Of a DNA stretch of 64,000 nucleotides, positions 20,247 through 31,236 are shown one piece after another (the stretch's first letter is position 1; every line of letters begins with the position of its first letter). The notes under the pieces are model-generated. The model made no database searches. It was given only the letters and a program-made list of their open reading frames with translations, and had not been told where the DNA came from. Source of the DNA: Metamycoplasma alkalescens (GTDB lineage: Bacteria > Bacillota_I > Bacilli_A > Mycoplasmatales > Metamycoplasmataceae); the NCBI RefSeq assembly GCF_900476125.1, contig NZ_LS991949.1, positions 558,001-622,000 of the forward strand. The letters are read 5' to 3'. The translations under genes were made by a program, and so were the position numbers.

Positions 20247-21776
20247 CTATTTTATTTTAAATTGCGGTTTTTTATCTTGATTTCAATTTGGGTTTGCATG
20301 TGTATCAAAATCATCTTTTTGTAGCACAGAAGCAACATTTCAATTTGAAAGATCTTGATTAAATGCAAAAGCATTAAAAAACATTTTATTCATATTAATC
20401 AAATTTGAAGTATCTCAATTTTTTAGATCCTGATTAAATAAAAATGCATTTTCAAAAATACTTTGCATTGTTAAAACATTTGAGGTATCTCATCTTGAAA
20501 TATCTTCATTAAAATAATTTGTTGTTCTAAATAAACCGCTCATATTTTGAATATTTGAAGTATCCCATTTTTGAAGACCTCGAATTTGTTTTGATCTAAC
20601 TCCATAAAACATATTTTCTAAACTTGTAATTTGCGGTGGTAATACATCAGTAATTCACTCAATATTTTTTGGCATACGAGGTACTCTAAATACTCCATCT
20701 TTATCTTTATAATATCCAATTTCTAAAATTTCAGTTGCTTTTAAATCACTTAAATCTGTGGCATATGTTTCTTTTCAGATTGGATTTCAAATTTCAAATT
20801 GAATATCATTCTTTGAATTTTCTTCTGGTTTGATTTTGTTATATCCAACAACATATCTTGTTGGTTTATTTTTAACCTCAATTAAATTCCGAAAATGTAA
20901 TGAAATATCTTTATTAATATTTTTAATTGTTATATGAATAATATTGTTGCTAGATGTTTTGTTAAAACTTAATGTTTTTAAATCAAAATTATATTGCTTT
21001 AGTTCTTTTTTTAATTTTGATTCAACAAGATTTTTTGGTCATGATTCATAGATTTTATTTTGAAATTTTTTCTTTCAAATTTCTGTAATTTTTTTGATCA
21101 TATCATCTGAATTTAATGGTTTAAAATTTTTTATTAATTTACCTAAATTAAAATCAAATTTTTGTTCCAAAATACTTATTCCAATTGTTTCAAAATCATC
21201 TTCTGCTTTTTTAAATTGTTCAGAATTTTCAATTAATTTTATTTCAACATTAATTTCAAATTTTTGTAATTCTTTGCCAATTTCTTTTTGAAAATCATTC
21301 AAAATATCTTGATATTTCTTTCCTTCATTTATTTTGTTAAAAAACTTGTCCAACCAAATTCCTTGAACTAAATTTAACAATTGAATTTGATGAACCAAAT
21401 CTTCATTTGGCGAAGAATTAGAAGGTATTTCATTATTATCTTTATTTGCAATTGGATTTAGGTTATTTTCATTTTGATTTTGATTTGAGTTTGGTTTGTT
21501 TTCATTTTTATTTGGAACAATACCAGGTTTTATTTCTGGATTGACATTTTTTTCTTCATTTGGTTTATGAACTGGAAACACATGTGAATTACTTTGCGAT
21601 CAATGATTTGAATTTGAGTTTGGTTTGTTTTACGAATTTGAATTATTAGAATTGTTTGGTTTAGGATTTGGATCACCACATGAAATTGCAGCAAGTGGTG
21701 TTGCTATTAAAGGTAATGAAACTATAAAACTAATAAGTTTTTTAAACTTATTTGCTTTTTGCTTATTTTTATGCAT
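20247..21776 (-). pseudogene. DUF285 lipoprotein gene stopped by one nonsense codon
   Basis: The frame starts MHKNKQKANK with a lipobox ending AAISC (Cys33), and is interrupted by TAA at 21630-21632 (codon 49) inside the Asn/Ser linker. The same frame then stays open for 460 codons: a further Asn/Pro-rich linker, a helical region with KWKKKF-type segments, and about four DUF285 units (for example WDTSNVLTMQSIFENAFLFNQDL) up to TAG 20247-20249. No internal start with a signal peptide exists after the stop, so only a 48-residue lipopeptide can be made unless the stop is read through. A single base change repairs it. Family partner of the 3.7-kb gene. Confidence 0.8.
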
Positions 21777-22023
21777 TATTTCCTCTTTTTTTATATTTTT
21801 TTGATTAATTTAAATGCTAAGTTGCTATTAAATAAAATTATTAAATTAAAATTAAGACTCAAAATTGATATAAATTCAATTTTTATACTTCATGTAAATT
21901 TTAACATATTTAAATAAGAATTTTAGCTACAAAAAAATACCAAAAAATCAATCAAAAATTTCTTGGTATAAATACTTTTTAAACTAAAAAAATAAAATTA
22001 CATTATTAATTAATGAATGAAAA

Positions 22024-22683
22024 TTATGACAATAAATCATCAACTGTTTCTTTTGAAAAATTCTTAACCAAATACGAACCAACAACAGCTAAATTAATAC
22101 CTGCATCAAAGCAGGATTTAATATTATGCTTTTTAACTCCGCCATCAATTTGAATAATTGTTTTTAAATTATGATTAGTAATATATTGTTTAATCTTTCT
22201 TACTTTTTCATAGCTTGTTTCAATAAAAACTTGACCACCTTTACCTGGGAAAACACTCATAATTAAAACTAAATCTAAGTTTTTAAGATATGGATATAAA
22301 ACTTTAATCTCAGTATCTGGATTAATTGCTAGTCCTAATTTAACATGGTCTTTTTTAGCTAACTCAATTAATTTTTTAATTTCAGTTTCTTTATCTTTAA
22401 ATGCTTCATAATGAAAAGTCAAAATTGCGTTTAATTCTTTATACATTTGATAATATTTAAAAACATCTGAAACCATTAAATGAATATCCATTTGGTGCGT
22501 TTTACAATTTTGAGCAATTTCTTTAATTTTATTGAATTCCAATGCAGTGTTAGGAACAAATTCACCATCCATAACATCATAATGAACATTTGTTACACCT
22601 CAATCAATTAATGTATTGACATAATTAACCATATCCTCTTTTTTTACATCCAAAATTGAAGGACTAATTTTTCTAAGTTTCAT
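22024..22683 (-). CDS. rpe: Ribulose-phosphate 3-epimerase
   Basis: 219 residues, TIM barrel. Conserved strands are visible: ISPSILDVKKEDM at the N-terminus, HYDVMDGEFVPN with the metal-binding Asp, DIHLMVSD, ILIMSVFPGKGGQ and IQIDGGVKKHN. It interconverts ribulose 5-phosphate and xylulose 5-phosphate in the non-oxidative pentose phosphate pathway. A UGA-Trp codon (LIDWGVTN) hides the first 37 residues from a standard-code scan; the start is ATG 22681-22683 after AAGGAG. Follows rsgA with a 58-bp gap, probably one operon prkC-rsgA-rpe. Confidence 0.95.
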
Positions 22684-22741
22684 AACTTTAAACTCCTTAT
22701 TTATACTGTTAATTATTTTGCTAATTTTATGATAATCATTC

Positions 22742-23590
22742 CTAATAAAATGGTTCTAGCATTCGCTTTAGAAAACTAATATAGTTATCATATCTTTCTT
22801 TTTTAATGATTCCTTGTTCAACCCTTTTTTTAACTTCGCAATCCTCTAATTTTTCATGATAATGTTTACAACTTCGAAATTTACATGAAATTGAAGCTTC
22901 TCTAAAAGCATTGAATGCTTTAGGGATTTCATCAATTGTTAAATCAAACTCAATTGATGAAAAACCTGGGGTATCAATAATTTCACCACCATTGAATTCA
23001 ATTAAACTAACTTCTCTTGTCGTGTGTTTTCCGCGATTAAGCGCTTTTGAGATTGCTTGTGTTTCAAAATTTGTATTTGCTAAATGATTAATTAAAGTTG
23101 TTTTCCCAACACCTGTTTGACCAACAAAAAAACTTGTTTTATTTTTAAAGATTTCTTTTAATCCTTCAAACCCGGTATTATTCTCATAATTAATTTCAAA
23201 AACTTTATAGCCTTGATCTTTATAAAAATTAATTTTTGAGGTTGAAGTTAAATCTTTTTTTGTCAATACAATAATTGGTTCAACATTTTTATTTTCAATA
23301 ATGATAAGAAATTTATCGACTAATTGGGAACTAAACTCTGGCTCAACTAATGACATAACAATGATTGCCTGATCAACATTGGCAATTTTTGGTCTAATAA
23401 AAAAATTTTTTCTTCCAAAAATATGATGAATTAATCCGTTTTCTTCAAATTCTACATGATCACCAACGATTGGTTTAATATCCAGTAATCTTAATTTCCC
23501 GCTTCCACGAACACGATAAATTTTTTGATCATCAAATGATTTGATGTCAAAAAAACCGGCAACAGATTTTATAATTTTTCCACTCTTCAT
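22742..23590 (-). CDS. rsgA: Small-subunit maturation GTPase RsgA
   Basis: 282 residues. Circularly permuted GTPase: the OB fold is first, then LTKKDL (G4), then the P-loop GQTGVGKTT, then the DTPG motif. The C-terminal zinc site is visible as CKFRSCKHYHEKLEDC. RsgA binds the 30S decoding centre and removes assembly factors late in ribosome maturation, hydrolysing GTP. Normal length. Neighbours prkC and rpe match the usual Mollicutes and Firmicutes order. Confidence 0.96.
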   Translation of the reverse strand: MKSGKIIKSVAGFFDIKSFDDQKIYRVRGSGKLRLLDIKPIVGDHVEFEENGLIHHIFGRKNFFIRPKIANVDQAIIVMSLVEPEFSSQLVDKFLIIIENKNVEPIIVLTKKDLTSTSKINFYKDQGYKVFEINYENNTGFEGLKEIFKNKTSFFVGQTGVGKTTLINHLANTNFETQAISKALNRGKHTTREVSLIEFNGGEIIDTPGFSSIEFDLTIDEIPKAFNAFREASISCKFRSCKHYHEKLEDCEVKKRVEQGIIKKERYDNYISFLKRMLEPFY

Positions 23591-23680
23591 AATATTTTTA
23601 CCTTATTTTTATTATAAATGATAAAAGATATTATTTTTGGTTATAAGAAAAATAAGTGTTGTATTTTAATTTTTAATTTA

Positions 23681-24526
23681 TTAGTTCAAACTAGCTTCTA
23701 GGTGATTCAAATCATTGATTATTTCTAAACAATTTTTATATCTTTCATTTGGATTTTTTTTGCAACAATGAACAATAATTTCTTTAAATTCTTGAGGAAT
23801 ATTTTCGTTTTCTAAATCTGCGATCGAAATTTCTTTTTGAATCTTAGATAACATGATTGCTTGATAATTTTTATTAACATACATTTTTTTCTTTGTAAGC
23901 ATTTCATACAAAATAATGCCAAAAGAATAAATATCACTCTCAATTGATGGATTGTGTGATCTTAAAATTATTTCAGGCGCTAAATAATGAATTGATCCAA
24001 TAATTTTATTGTTATTAATCAATTCTTTTTGATTTTGATACAATGAAGTTCCAAAATCAATTAGTTTAATTTTTTTTGTATCATTTTCAATCAAAATATT
24101 GCTTGGTTTTAAATCCCGATGAATGATTCCTAAATTATGAATATCATTTAAACCATAGCATATTTGTTTTGCTAAAAAAATAATTTCCTTTAATGTCATT
24201 TTTTCTTTTTTTGCAATTAAATTTTTCAAACTAATGCCATTGATTAATTCCATTGCATAATATGATTCATCTTTACTTAAATAATAACCAATAATTTTGA
24301 TTACATAATCGGAATTTATTTTTTGCAAAAATTCACATTCTTTTTTAAAAAGATCTTGTTGATATGAATGATTATTTGCAAATGAATTCAACATTTTAAT
24401 TGCAACACTTCTTTTTTTATTTTTAAAATAAGCTGCATATATTTGACTATATCCACCTTTACCAATTAAAATAAAATTTTCAAAATGCTTATTCACATTT
24501 TTATATTGATCTAATGTTTTTTGCAT
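23681..24526 (-). CDS. prkC: Serine/threonine protein kinase, soluble
   Basis: 281 residues, a complete Hanks-type kinase: glycine loop IGKGGYSQIY, VAIK lysine, HRDLKPSN catalytic loop, DFG, SIHYLAPE and the DIYSFGIILYEML region. It ends right after the kinase domain, with no transmembrane helix and no PASTA repeats, so it is cytosolic, unlike Firmicutes PrkC. The PP2C-type phosphatase gene that usually lies between gmk and the kinase is not here: only 145 bp with a terminator separate them. Likely co-transcribed with rsgA. Confidence 0.93.
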   Translation of the reverse strand: MQKTLDQYKNVNKHFENFILIGKGGYSQIYAAYFKNKKRSVAIKMLNSFANNHSYQQDLFKKECEFLQKINSDYVIKIIGYYLSKDESYYAMELINGISLKNLIAKKEKMTLKEIIFLAKQICYGLNDIHNLGIIHRDLKPSNILIENDTKKIKLIDFGTSLYQNQKELINNNKIIGSIHYLAPEIILRSHNPSIESDIYSFGIILYEMLTKKKMYVNKNYQAIMLSKIQKEISIADLENENIPQEFKEIIVHCCKKNPNERYKNCLEIINDLNHLEASLN

Positions 24527-24611
24527 ACTTTCAAAACTCCATATTGATCAAAATATTCAATTAAATTAATTATTGATTTTAAACACTTTTTTCTTTAATT
24601 ATATTAAATAA

Positions 24612-24660
24612 AAAATAACAACTATCAAAAAGATAATCCTACCTTTAGTAGTTGTTATTA
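24612..24660 (-). terminator. gmk terminator
   Basis: On the minus strand, AATAACAACTACTA pairs with TAGTTGTTATT, followed by TTTTTATTT. It ends the gmk transcript before prkC. Confidence 0.75.
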
Positions 24661-24671
24661 TTAATTAAAAT

Positions 24672-25295
24672 TTAAGCTTTTCTTTCTGCTTTAATTTCTT
24701 CTTTACTATTAATTACATGATCAAAATTATTTCGAATAATTTCTTCAATTTGTGCTGTTGTTTCATCAATTGAATGATTAATGATTACATGTTCAAACAT
24801 ATGTGACAAATCAATTTCATATTTTGCTTTATCTAATCTTTTTGTGAATTCATTGCCCGTTTCAGTATTTCTTTCAATCATTCTTCTTTCAAGTTCAGCC
24901 ATTGAAGGTGGCATTAAAAAGATTGAACAAATTTCATCTTCTCTGCCTTCTTTTTTATATTTTTCAATGATTTGCATTGCACCATTTGTTTCAATTTCAA
25001 TAAAAGGAATTTTCTTAAATGCACAAATATTTGAAATTTCAGAATTTAATGTCCCATAGTAATTATCAAAATGTTTTGAATACTCTAAAAATTTATCCTC
25101 TTTGATGAATGTTTCAAAAGTGTCAAATGGTACAAAATAGTAATGCACACCATCAATTTCACTTTGCCTTTTTTCTCTTGTTGTTGCTGAAACTGATAGT
25201 TTTAGTTTCAAATCTGTTTTTTCAAATAATTTTTTTTCAATTGTTCCTTTACCAACTGCACTAGGACCTGAAAATATAATTATTTTTTTGCTCAT
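24672..25295 (-). CDS. gmk: Guanylate kinase
   Basis: 207 residues. P-loop FSGPSAVGKGT at the N-terminus, the conserved SATTREKRxxExDGVHYYF GMP-binding segment, IETNGAMQI and the RRMIERNTET lid. Converts GMP and ATP to GDP and ADP, an essential step in nucleotide salvage. Start after AAGGAGGAAT. The C-terminal tail SKEEIKAERKA is slightly extended and charged. Confidence 0.97.
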   Translation of the reverse strand: MSKKIIIFSGPSAVGKGTIEKKLFEKTDLKLKLSVSATTREKRQSEIDGVHYYFVPFDTFETFIKEDKFLEYSKHFDNYYGTLNSEISNICAFKKIPFIEIETNGAMQIIEKYKKEGREDEICSIFLMPPSMAELERRMIERNTETGNEFTKRLDKAKYEIDLSHMFEHVIINHSIDETTAQIEEIIRNNFDHVINSKEEIKAERKA

Positions 25296-25368
25296 TAATA
25301 ATTCCTCCTTATTTTTTTGTTATAAAATTAAACAACTAAATCAAATTAAATTATCAAAAAAATTGGAT

Positions 25369-25917
25369 TTAAGTCCTGTTTTGAATAAAATATATAAAAA
25401 TTTTCCCATATTTTTTAACTTTTGAAATAATAAAATTGTTGTTTTCATAATTAAAATTTGCTCAATCTGTTTCGATAATAATTTTCCCTCCTTGATTAAG
25501 CATTGCATTATTTGTCAATAAATCAAGACATTTAACCAATAACTCTTTTTCCAAAAAAGGCGGATCTAAATAAACAAAATCATATTTTTTTTCTAAATTT
25601 TTATTCAAAAAAGATATCGCATTTGTATTAAATGCAAGCAAGTTTTCTTCTTTTAAATTATTTTTATTTTCTAAAATAATCTTGTAAGCATCAATATCTT
25701 TTTCAACACAAGTTGCCTTTTTTGCACCTCGAGATAATGCTTCAAAACAAAACGATCCTGAACCTGAAAATAAATCAAGAAATTCTTTATTTTCAATCTC
25801 AAAATGAATTGAAGAAAAAATTCCTTCTCTTGCCCGATCAATCGTTGGTCTTGTTGTTGTTTTTGAAGGTTGTTTTAATAATCTTGAACGATATTTTCCA
25901 GCTATAATTCTTAACAT
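25369..25917 (-). CDS. rsmD: 16S rRNA (guanine-966-N2)-methyltransferase
   Basis: 182 residues. RIIAGKYRSRLL at the start, RPTIDRAREGIFSS, the SAM-binding DLFSGSGSF and the catalytic YLDPPF are all characteristic of RsmD, which methylates G966 of 16S rRNA. A UGA-Trp codon (IIETDWANF) lies just before the last 30 residues, so the true stop is TAA 25369-25371. No coaD follows, although rsmD and coaD are often paired. Confidence 0.93.
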
Positions 25918-26066
25918 ATTTAAATATTATATCTATGTTGTACTTATGTAATTAAATTTCAAGATTAATGACTTAATTTTAAGACTACTAAATTTAATAA
26001 AAATAAATAATTTTAAATTCATGAAGAATATAATTTATTTAAATAAATAAGAAAGGAATTGAGATT

Positions 26067-28175
26067 ATGAAAAAAAATAAAAAATCAAAAGAATTTGTTT
26101 TTTTAATTGCATTTTTTCTTTCTTTATTTTCGCTTGGTTTTTTAGCAACGATTGGTTATTTCACATATCATGTAATATCGCAAAAGAAAATAAAATATGT
26201 TGAAATTCAAAACGTTGATGATGATAATTTTTTGAATCAAGATGAAGATATTAAAATCGAAAATAGTTCAGATCAATCAATTATTTTTAACCGTAAGGGC
26301 AATGAAAATGATTTTAAATTTGGAAATTTAACAATCATTGAAAAACCTTTCAAAACCACAGATGGTAATGATGAATATTTTCTTGGTCCTTGGGGAATTT
26401 CATTGTTAAATGAAATGTTCAAAGAAAGAGCAGTATTTGGCCCAGAAATAAATGATTTAAAAAGTATTCGGATTAATGATAGCATTAGTCCAAAACTTGA
26501 CAATTTAGCAAATGGTTTATATTTTCCTAAAGAAAGAGAAATCTATATATCAATAAAAAATATTATTAGCAATGATAATAATCCAATTGCACAAAAAAAT
26601 GAAATTGAGAAAAAGAGTATTATTGCCAAAAGAGTTGAAACTATTTTTGGAACAGTTATGCATGAATATACCCATCATATTGATAATACCTATAATAAAA
26701 CTCTTCGATCAAATGATGAATTGGCAAACAATGACTTAGTTGAATATGATGATAGACATAATCATTTTTTTAATAGAGATTATGTTGCAACAACTAACAA
26801 CAAAAAATTTTTAACTGAATTTCGAAAAAATTTAAATTATCAAGATCTCAAAGAAGGCGAAGATAGAAATAAATACCTAAGAAGAAAAAATGATTTTCAA
26901 CATCAAATTGATACAATTCCAGTATACAAGGAATTTAGTTCAAATGAACTCTTTCGTGCTGCTAACATTAGTAATTTAAGTCAAGAAGAAAAAAATAGAT
27001 ACTTAGAACTTAATAATAAAAAATTCTTTTTTAATAACAATAACAAATTTGTCAAAATTCAATTTGCTCTTCCAACAGATTTAAACCAAATAAGATATTT
27101 ATTTTCTTTAACTGAACTAATTCCAAGAGAATTAATTAAATTATCTCTTGGACCAAATTGATGGTTTTATGGGGAAGAAACAAATTTAATTAATCGTTTA
27201 AAAGAAGGAAGTGATTTGTTTGATGATTTCTTTTATTTCCAAAAACCAAATGGCGAATTAGTTTTCAATGCTGCTGGGGTTGATATTTTAAAGAATTTGG
27301 GTCTTGGGAAAAGAATTCAAAATGGTTTATTAACATTTGCTCCAAATTGAGTTTTTCAAGAACAAATTGAAAATTTTATTTCGAATGTAAGATTGGGTAG
27401 TAATCAAGAATTTATTAAACCTTTTAAAGATATTAAAGATCAATTTCATAAAGGTTTATTCAAAGCTTATATTGATTTAATGGGTTTTGGTGAATTAATT
27501 AGTTTTGCAAACTTTAATGAAGAAAATAAAAAAAATATAAACTTTGGTGGTTATTTTCAAATTCCGAAAGAACTTTTTAAATTTAAAAAACTAAATTCAC
27601 AAGCAAATAATAAAAAGCAATTAATAAAAAATCTTAATAGTTTAAAACCAAAATTATTGCTTGTTGAAAAAGAAAATGATAAAAACTACATTGAATTAGA
27701 TCTTAAATTTCAAAAATATAACTTTATTACAAAAAAACAATGAAATTCAATTTATTACTTTCATAACAAAGGCAATAAATTAAATGAAAACTATTATAAT
27801 GAAAAATGAATTTATCCATTAAAAAACAATAATTACACATATGTTTCTTATTTTGCCAATAATTCCAACAAAGGCGACTTAATAAAAAAATTTAAAAACA
27901 AGCAATTTGATTTAAAACTTTGAATTGATCTAAATCAAGATGGTAAACCAAATTTAGGTGAAACAAATCAAAAAAATAATGAAACCTTTTCTTTAATGAA
28001 TGATAATTTTTGAAATAATAATGGGTTTGATTTTTTTAAAAAAAATATTCAAAATCAAAGAAAAACAACAACATTTAGGAATTCATTTTTAAATACCTCT
28101 TCTAAATATGAATGATTTAAATTAAATCATGATCAGGATTCAAAAAAATACTATTACAGTATTGAAGAATATTAA
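26067..28175 (+). CDS. Membrane-anchored zinc metalloprotease (MYPU_1760 type)
   Basis: 702 residues. One N-terminal transmembrane segment (residues ~10-36: FVFLIAFFLSLFSLGFLATI), then an outside domain. The motif HEYTH at residues 199-203 is a gluzincin/metzincin-type HExxH zinc site; a Glu-rich stretch (LTELIPRELIKL) about 150 residues later could give the third ligand. At least eight UGA-Trp codons. The architecture matches the MYPU_1760 family of mycoplasma metalloproteases as I remember it; substrate is unknown. RBS AAAGGAA. Divergent from rsmD. Confidence 0.8.
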
Positions 28176-28210
28176 AAAGCTAGTGTTGAAAGCTGGCTTT
28201 TTATTTTGTT
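28176..28210 (+). terminator. Terminator after the metalloprotease
   Basis: Stem aaaagctag / ctggcttttt with a short loop, followed by a T-rich tract, immediately after the stop codon. Confidence 0.65.
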
Positions 28211-28238
28211 TTATTTGAATCAATATATAATTTTTTTT

Positions 28239-29093
28239 ATGAAAAAAATTAAACTAGTATTAGCCGGAACAGGAGAATTTTCAAAAACAATTTTTGAAAG
28301 TCTTATTTTGGATGAAAGGTTTGAAATAATTGCATTAATTAGTCAACCAAATAAAGAATATGACAGGAAAAAAAATCTTATTTTAACTCCTGTTGCAAAA
28401 CTTGCGAATCAATATAGTCTTAAACTATATCAACCAAATAAAATAAAAGAAATATATGATGAATTAGCTGCCAGTGATTTTGATTTCTTTATGACTGCTG
28501 CATTTGGGCAATTAATTCCATCAAACATTTTAGAATTACCAAAAAAACTACCTTTAAATGTTCATGGAAGCATTCTTGAAAAATATCGTGGTGCAGCCCC
28601 AATTCAACATGCCTTGTTAAATGGTGATAAAAAAACTGGAATCACTTTAATTGAAATGGTTGATAAGATGGACGCAGGAGATATTTTAAAAGAGTTTTCG
28701 ATTGAAATTGATGAAGCGGATACGGCACTTGAATTATTTGAAAAACTTGGAAAGCAAACAGCAAAAGTAATTGGCAATTGATTAGTTGATATTTTTAATG
28801 GAAATTACCAAAGAAGAGTTCAGAAAGAAGAATTAGTTACTTTTGCTAAAAAAATTAAAAACGAAGATGCAGAACTATTTGAAACACTAACAAAAAAAGA
28901 AGCTTTAAACAAAATTAGGGCATTTAATGATCAACCTGGTGCTTTTATTCTATACAATCAAAAAAGATTAAAAATTTTTAGAGCAACAGATAAAAAAATC
29001 AAATCACCACTTAAAATCAAATTCCAAGATGGATTTCTATATTTAATTGAGTATCAGTTTGAAGGAAAGAAAAAAGTTATCCATGAAATTTAA
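28239..29093 (+). CDS. fmt: Methionyl-tRNA formyltransferase
   Basis: 284 residues. KLVLAGTGEFS at the N-terminus, AAFGQLIP, the catalytic-loop sequence NVHGSILEKYRGAAPIQHAL and GITLIEMVDKMDAGDI are diagnostic. It formylates Met-tRNAfMet with 10-formyl-tetrahydrofolate so that translation starts with fMet. The canonical SLLPKYRGAAP is SILEKYRGAAP here, with the key Asn-x-His retained. Start placed at ATG 28239 (MKKIKLVLAG); the upstream in-frame ATG would add 11 residues not seen in the family. Overlaps ung by 11 bp. Confidence 0.94.
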
Positions 29094-29727
29094 TTTTGAA
29101 AAATTTTTAGCAAGACAAAAACTCTTACCATATTGAAAAAAGATTGAAGAAATTCTGCAATCAAAAAATTTAATTCCAAATAGAAATTTAATTTTTGAAG
29201 CTTTTAATAATTTTGATTTTGATAATCTCAAACTAGTGATTGTCGGACAAGATCCTTATCCAACAAATAACAATGCTGATGGACTTTGTTTTTCTTCCAA
29301 AAATAAACAAACACCAAAATCACTTCAAAATATTTTTATTGAAATAAAAAATTCTTATCCAAATGCAACTTTTTTATCAAATAGTCTTCTTAGTTGAAAA
29401 AACCAAGGAATATTATTACTAAATTCCATTTTAACAACCGAAGCATATAAACCTTTAGCACATAAAAATATTGGTTGAGAAATTTTTAACATCAATTTAT
29501 TAAATGAATTGCTTTCAATAAACAAAGAAATTTTATTTCTTGCAATGGGTAAAAACGCTCAGGATTTTGTTCAACAATTAAAAACTAAAAAAGAAAATTT
29601 TTTCTTTACAGCACATCCTTCTCCACTTTCATGTCATAAAGGATTTTTTCATTCACAAGTTTTTAAAAAAATCAATGAAAAATTGCTCAAACTCAATAAA
29701 AAACCAATAATCTGAGATACAAAATAG
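29083..29727 (+). CDS. ung: Uracil-DNA glycosylase
   Basis: 214 residues. The water-activating motif GQDPYP is at residues 55-60 (Asp57), and the DNA-intercalation motif is HPSPLSCHKGFF near the C-terminus; LLLNSILT is the uracil-pocket strand. Removes uracil from DNA at the first step of base-excision repair, particularly important in an AT-rich genome with frequent cytosine deamination. Four UGA-Trp codons hide it from standard gene finding. It starts inside the end of fmt (11-bp overlap), implying translational coupling. Confidence 0.95.
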
Positions 29728-29854
29728 TTATATTTCAAAAATTACTACAAAATTTCAATGTTTATAATTTAAAGTTTATAATTTAAGAATATTATTTATT
29801 CAAAAAAATAATGTTATTTTTAATCTAAATTTTAAGATTTAAGAAAGGGACTTA

Positions 29855-31219
29855 ATGATTTCAAATTATAAAACACTACGTAATGATGATATGTTATTAA
29901 AAGTTGCTTATGAAGGACAAGAATTTTGTTCATGCGTTGCAACAACACATAAATACATTACAGAAGATTTTGAGAAAAACATTGCTCATATTTATGTTTC
30001 AAAAGAAGTTAAAGATTACTATGGATTTTTAAAAATCGTTGATCACATTATTAATTTAAAAAGAAGAAATTACCAAATTGATGTTGAATCATTTGCGAGT
30101 TTACCATTTTTAAGCATCGAAGAAGTTTTGAGAGCTTTTATTACAAGAATCGCTTTTTTTGATGCAAAACTTTATTCAGCAAAGAAAGAAACTAAAAAAC
30201 AAAACAAAGTTAATTTATCACTTTATTTAGAAGATGAAAGTTATTCAAAATTTGCAAAAAAATTAATTACAATTTCAGAAAATGTAACAAAGACTCGTAA
30301 TCTGCAAATCACTCCACCAAACATTGCAACAAGTGAATGAATAGCAAAAGAAATTGAAAAAGATTTTGCAGATACAAAAAGCATTAGTGTAAAAATTCTA
30401 AAAAAAGATGAAATTAAGAAACTAGGAATGGGATTGCTATTAGCAGTTAACTCAGGATCATCTTATGATCCAAGAGTTGTAGTTCTTGAATATTCAGGAA
30501 ACAAAAAAAGTAAAGAAAAATTTGTTTATGTTGGAAAAGGTATTACTTTTGATTCAGGTGGATACAACACAAAAGGTTACCATATGGAAGGCATGAAATT
30601 TGATATGTCAGGATCAGCAATTGTTGCCTATGCACTAAAAACTATTGCACAATTAAAAATTAAAGCCAATGTTGCTGCAGTTATGATGTTAACTGACAAT
30701 ACAATTGATACACATGCAACTGTTCCTGAATCTGTTGTTACTTCAATGAGTGGAAAAAGTGTTGAAATTACAGATACTGATGCCGAAGGTCGTTTAGTAT
30801 TAGGTGACGGAATTTATTATGCTGCTAAAAATTTAAAAGCTTCTTTAATTGTTGATGTTGCAACATTAACTGGTGCAATGGTTCGGGCACTTGGAAAAAC
30901 CTACTCAGGAATTTATGCCACAAATGACCAAAGATGAAATGATTTTGAAGATGCTGCAAAAATTGCTCATGAAAAAGTTTGAAGACTTCCTATGCATAAA
31001 GATTTTGATAAAACCAATAAGGCTTCACTTGTAGCTGATTTATGTAACTATAATTCAAATGCAAAATCAGATTCAAATGCTGCAGCAATGTTTCTAAATG
31101 AATTCGCAAATGGTGTTGACTTTATTCATTGCGACATTGCAGGAACAGCTGATGCAAAAAATATGGGATTAGGAATTTTGGTATCAACACTTGTTGAATT
31201 AGCTGAAAAACAATCATAA
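29855..31219 (+). CDS. pepA: Leucyl aminopeptidase, M17 family (first copy)
   Basis: 454 residues. The N-terminal half is divergent, while the C-terminal catalytic half is typical: VGKGITFDSGGYN with the metal-binding Lys and Asp, MKFDMSGSA and the M17 signature TDTDAEGRL. It is a two-metal exopeptidase that releases N-terminal residues and so supplies amino acids from imported peptides. Mycoplasmas depend on such scavenging. RBS GAAAGGGA. A paralogue follows after 17 bp. Confidence 0.93.
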
Positions 31220-31236
31220 AATAAAAGGGGAAATTT

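Noticed and set aside
26067-28175. Apparent frameshifts or fragmentation in the metalloprotease, ung, tilS, serS and Doc-type genes
   Set aside because: Every break is a UGA codon in the same frame, at positions compatible with Trp; they are intact genes under the Mycoplasma code.
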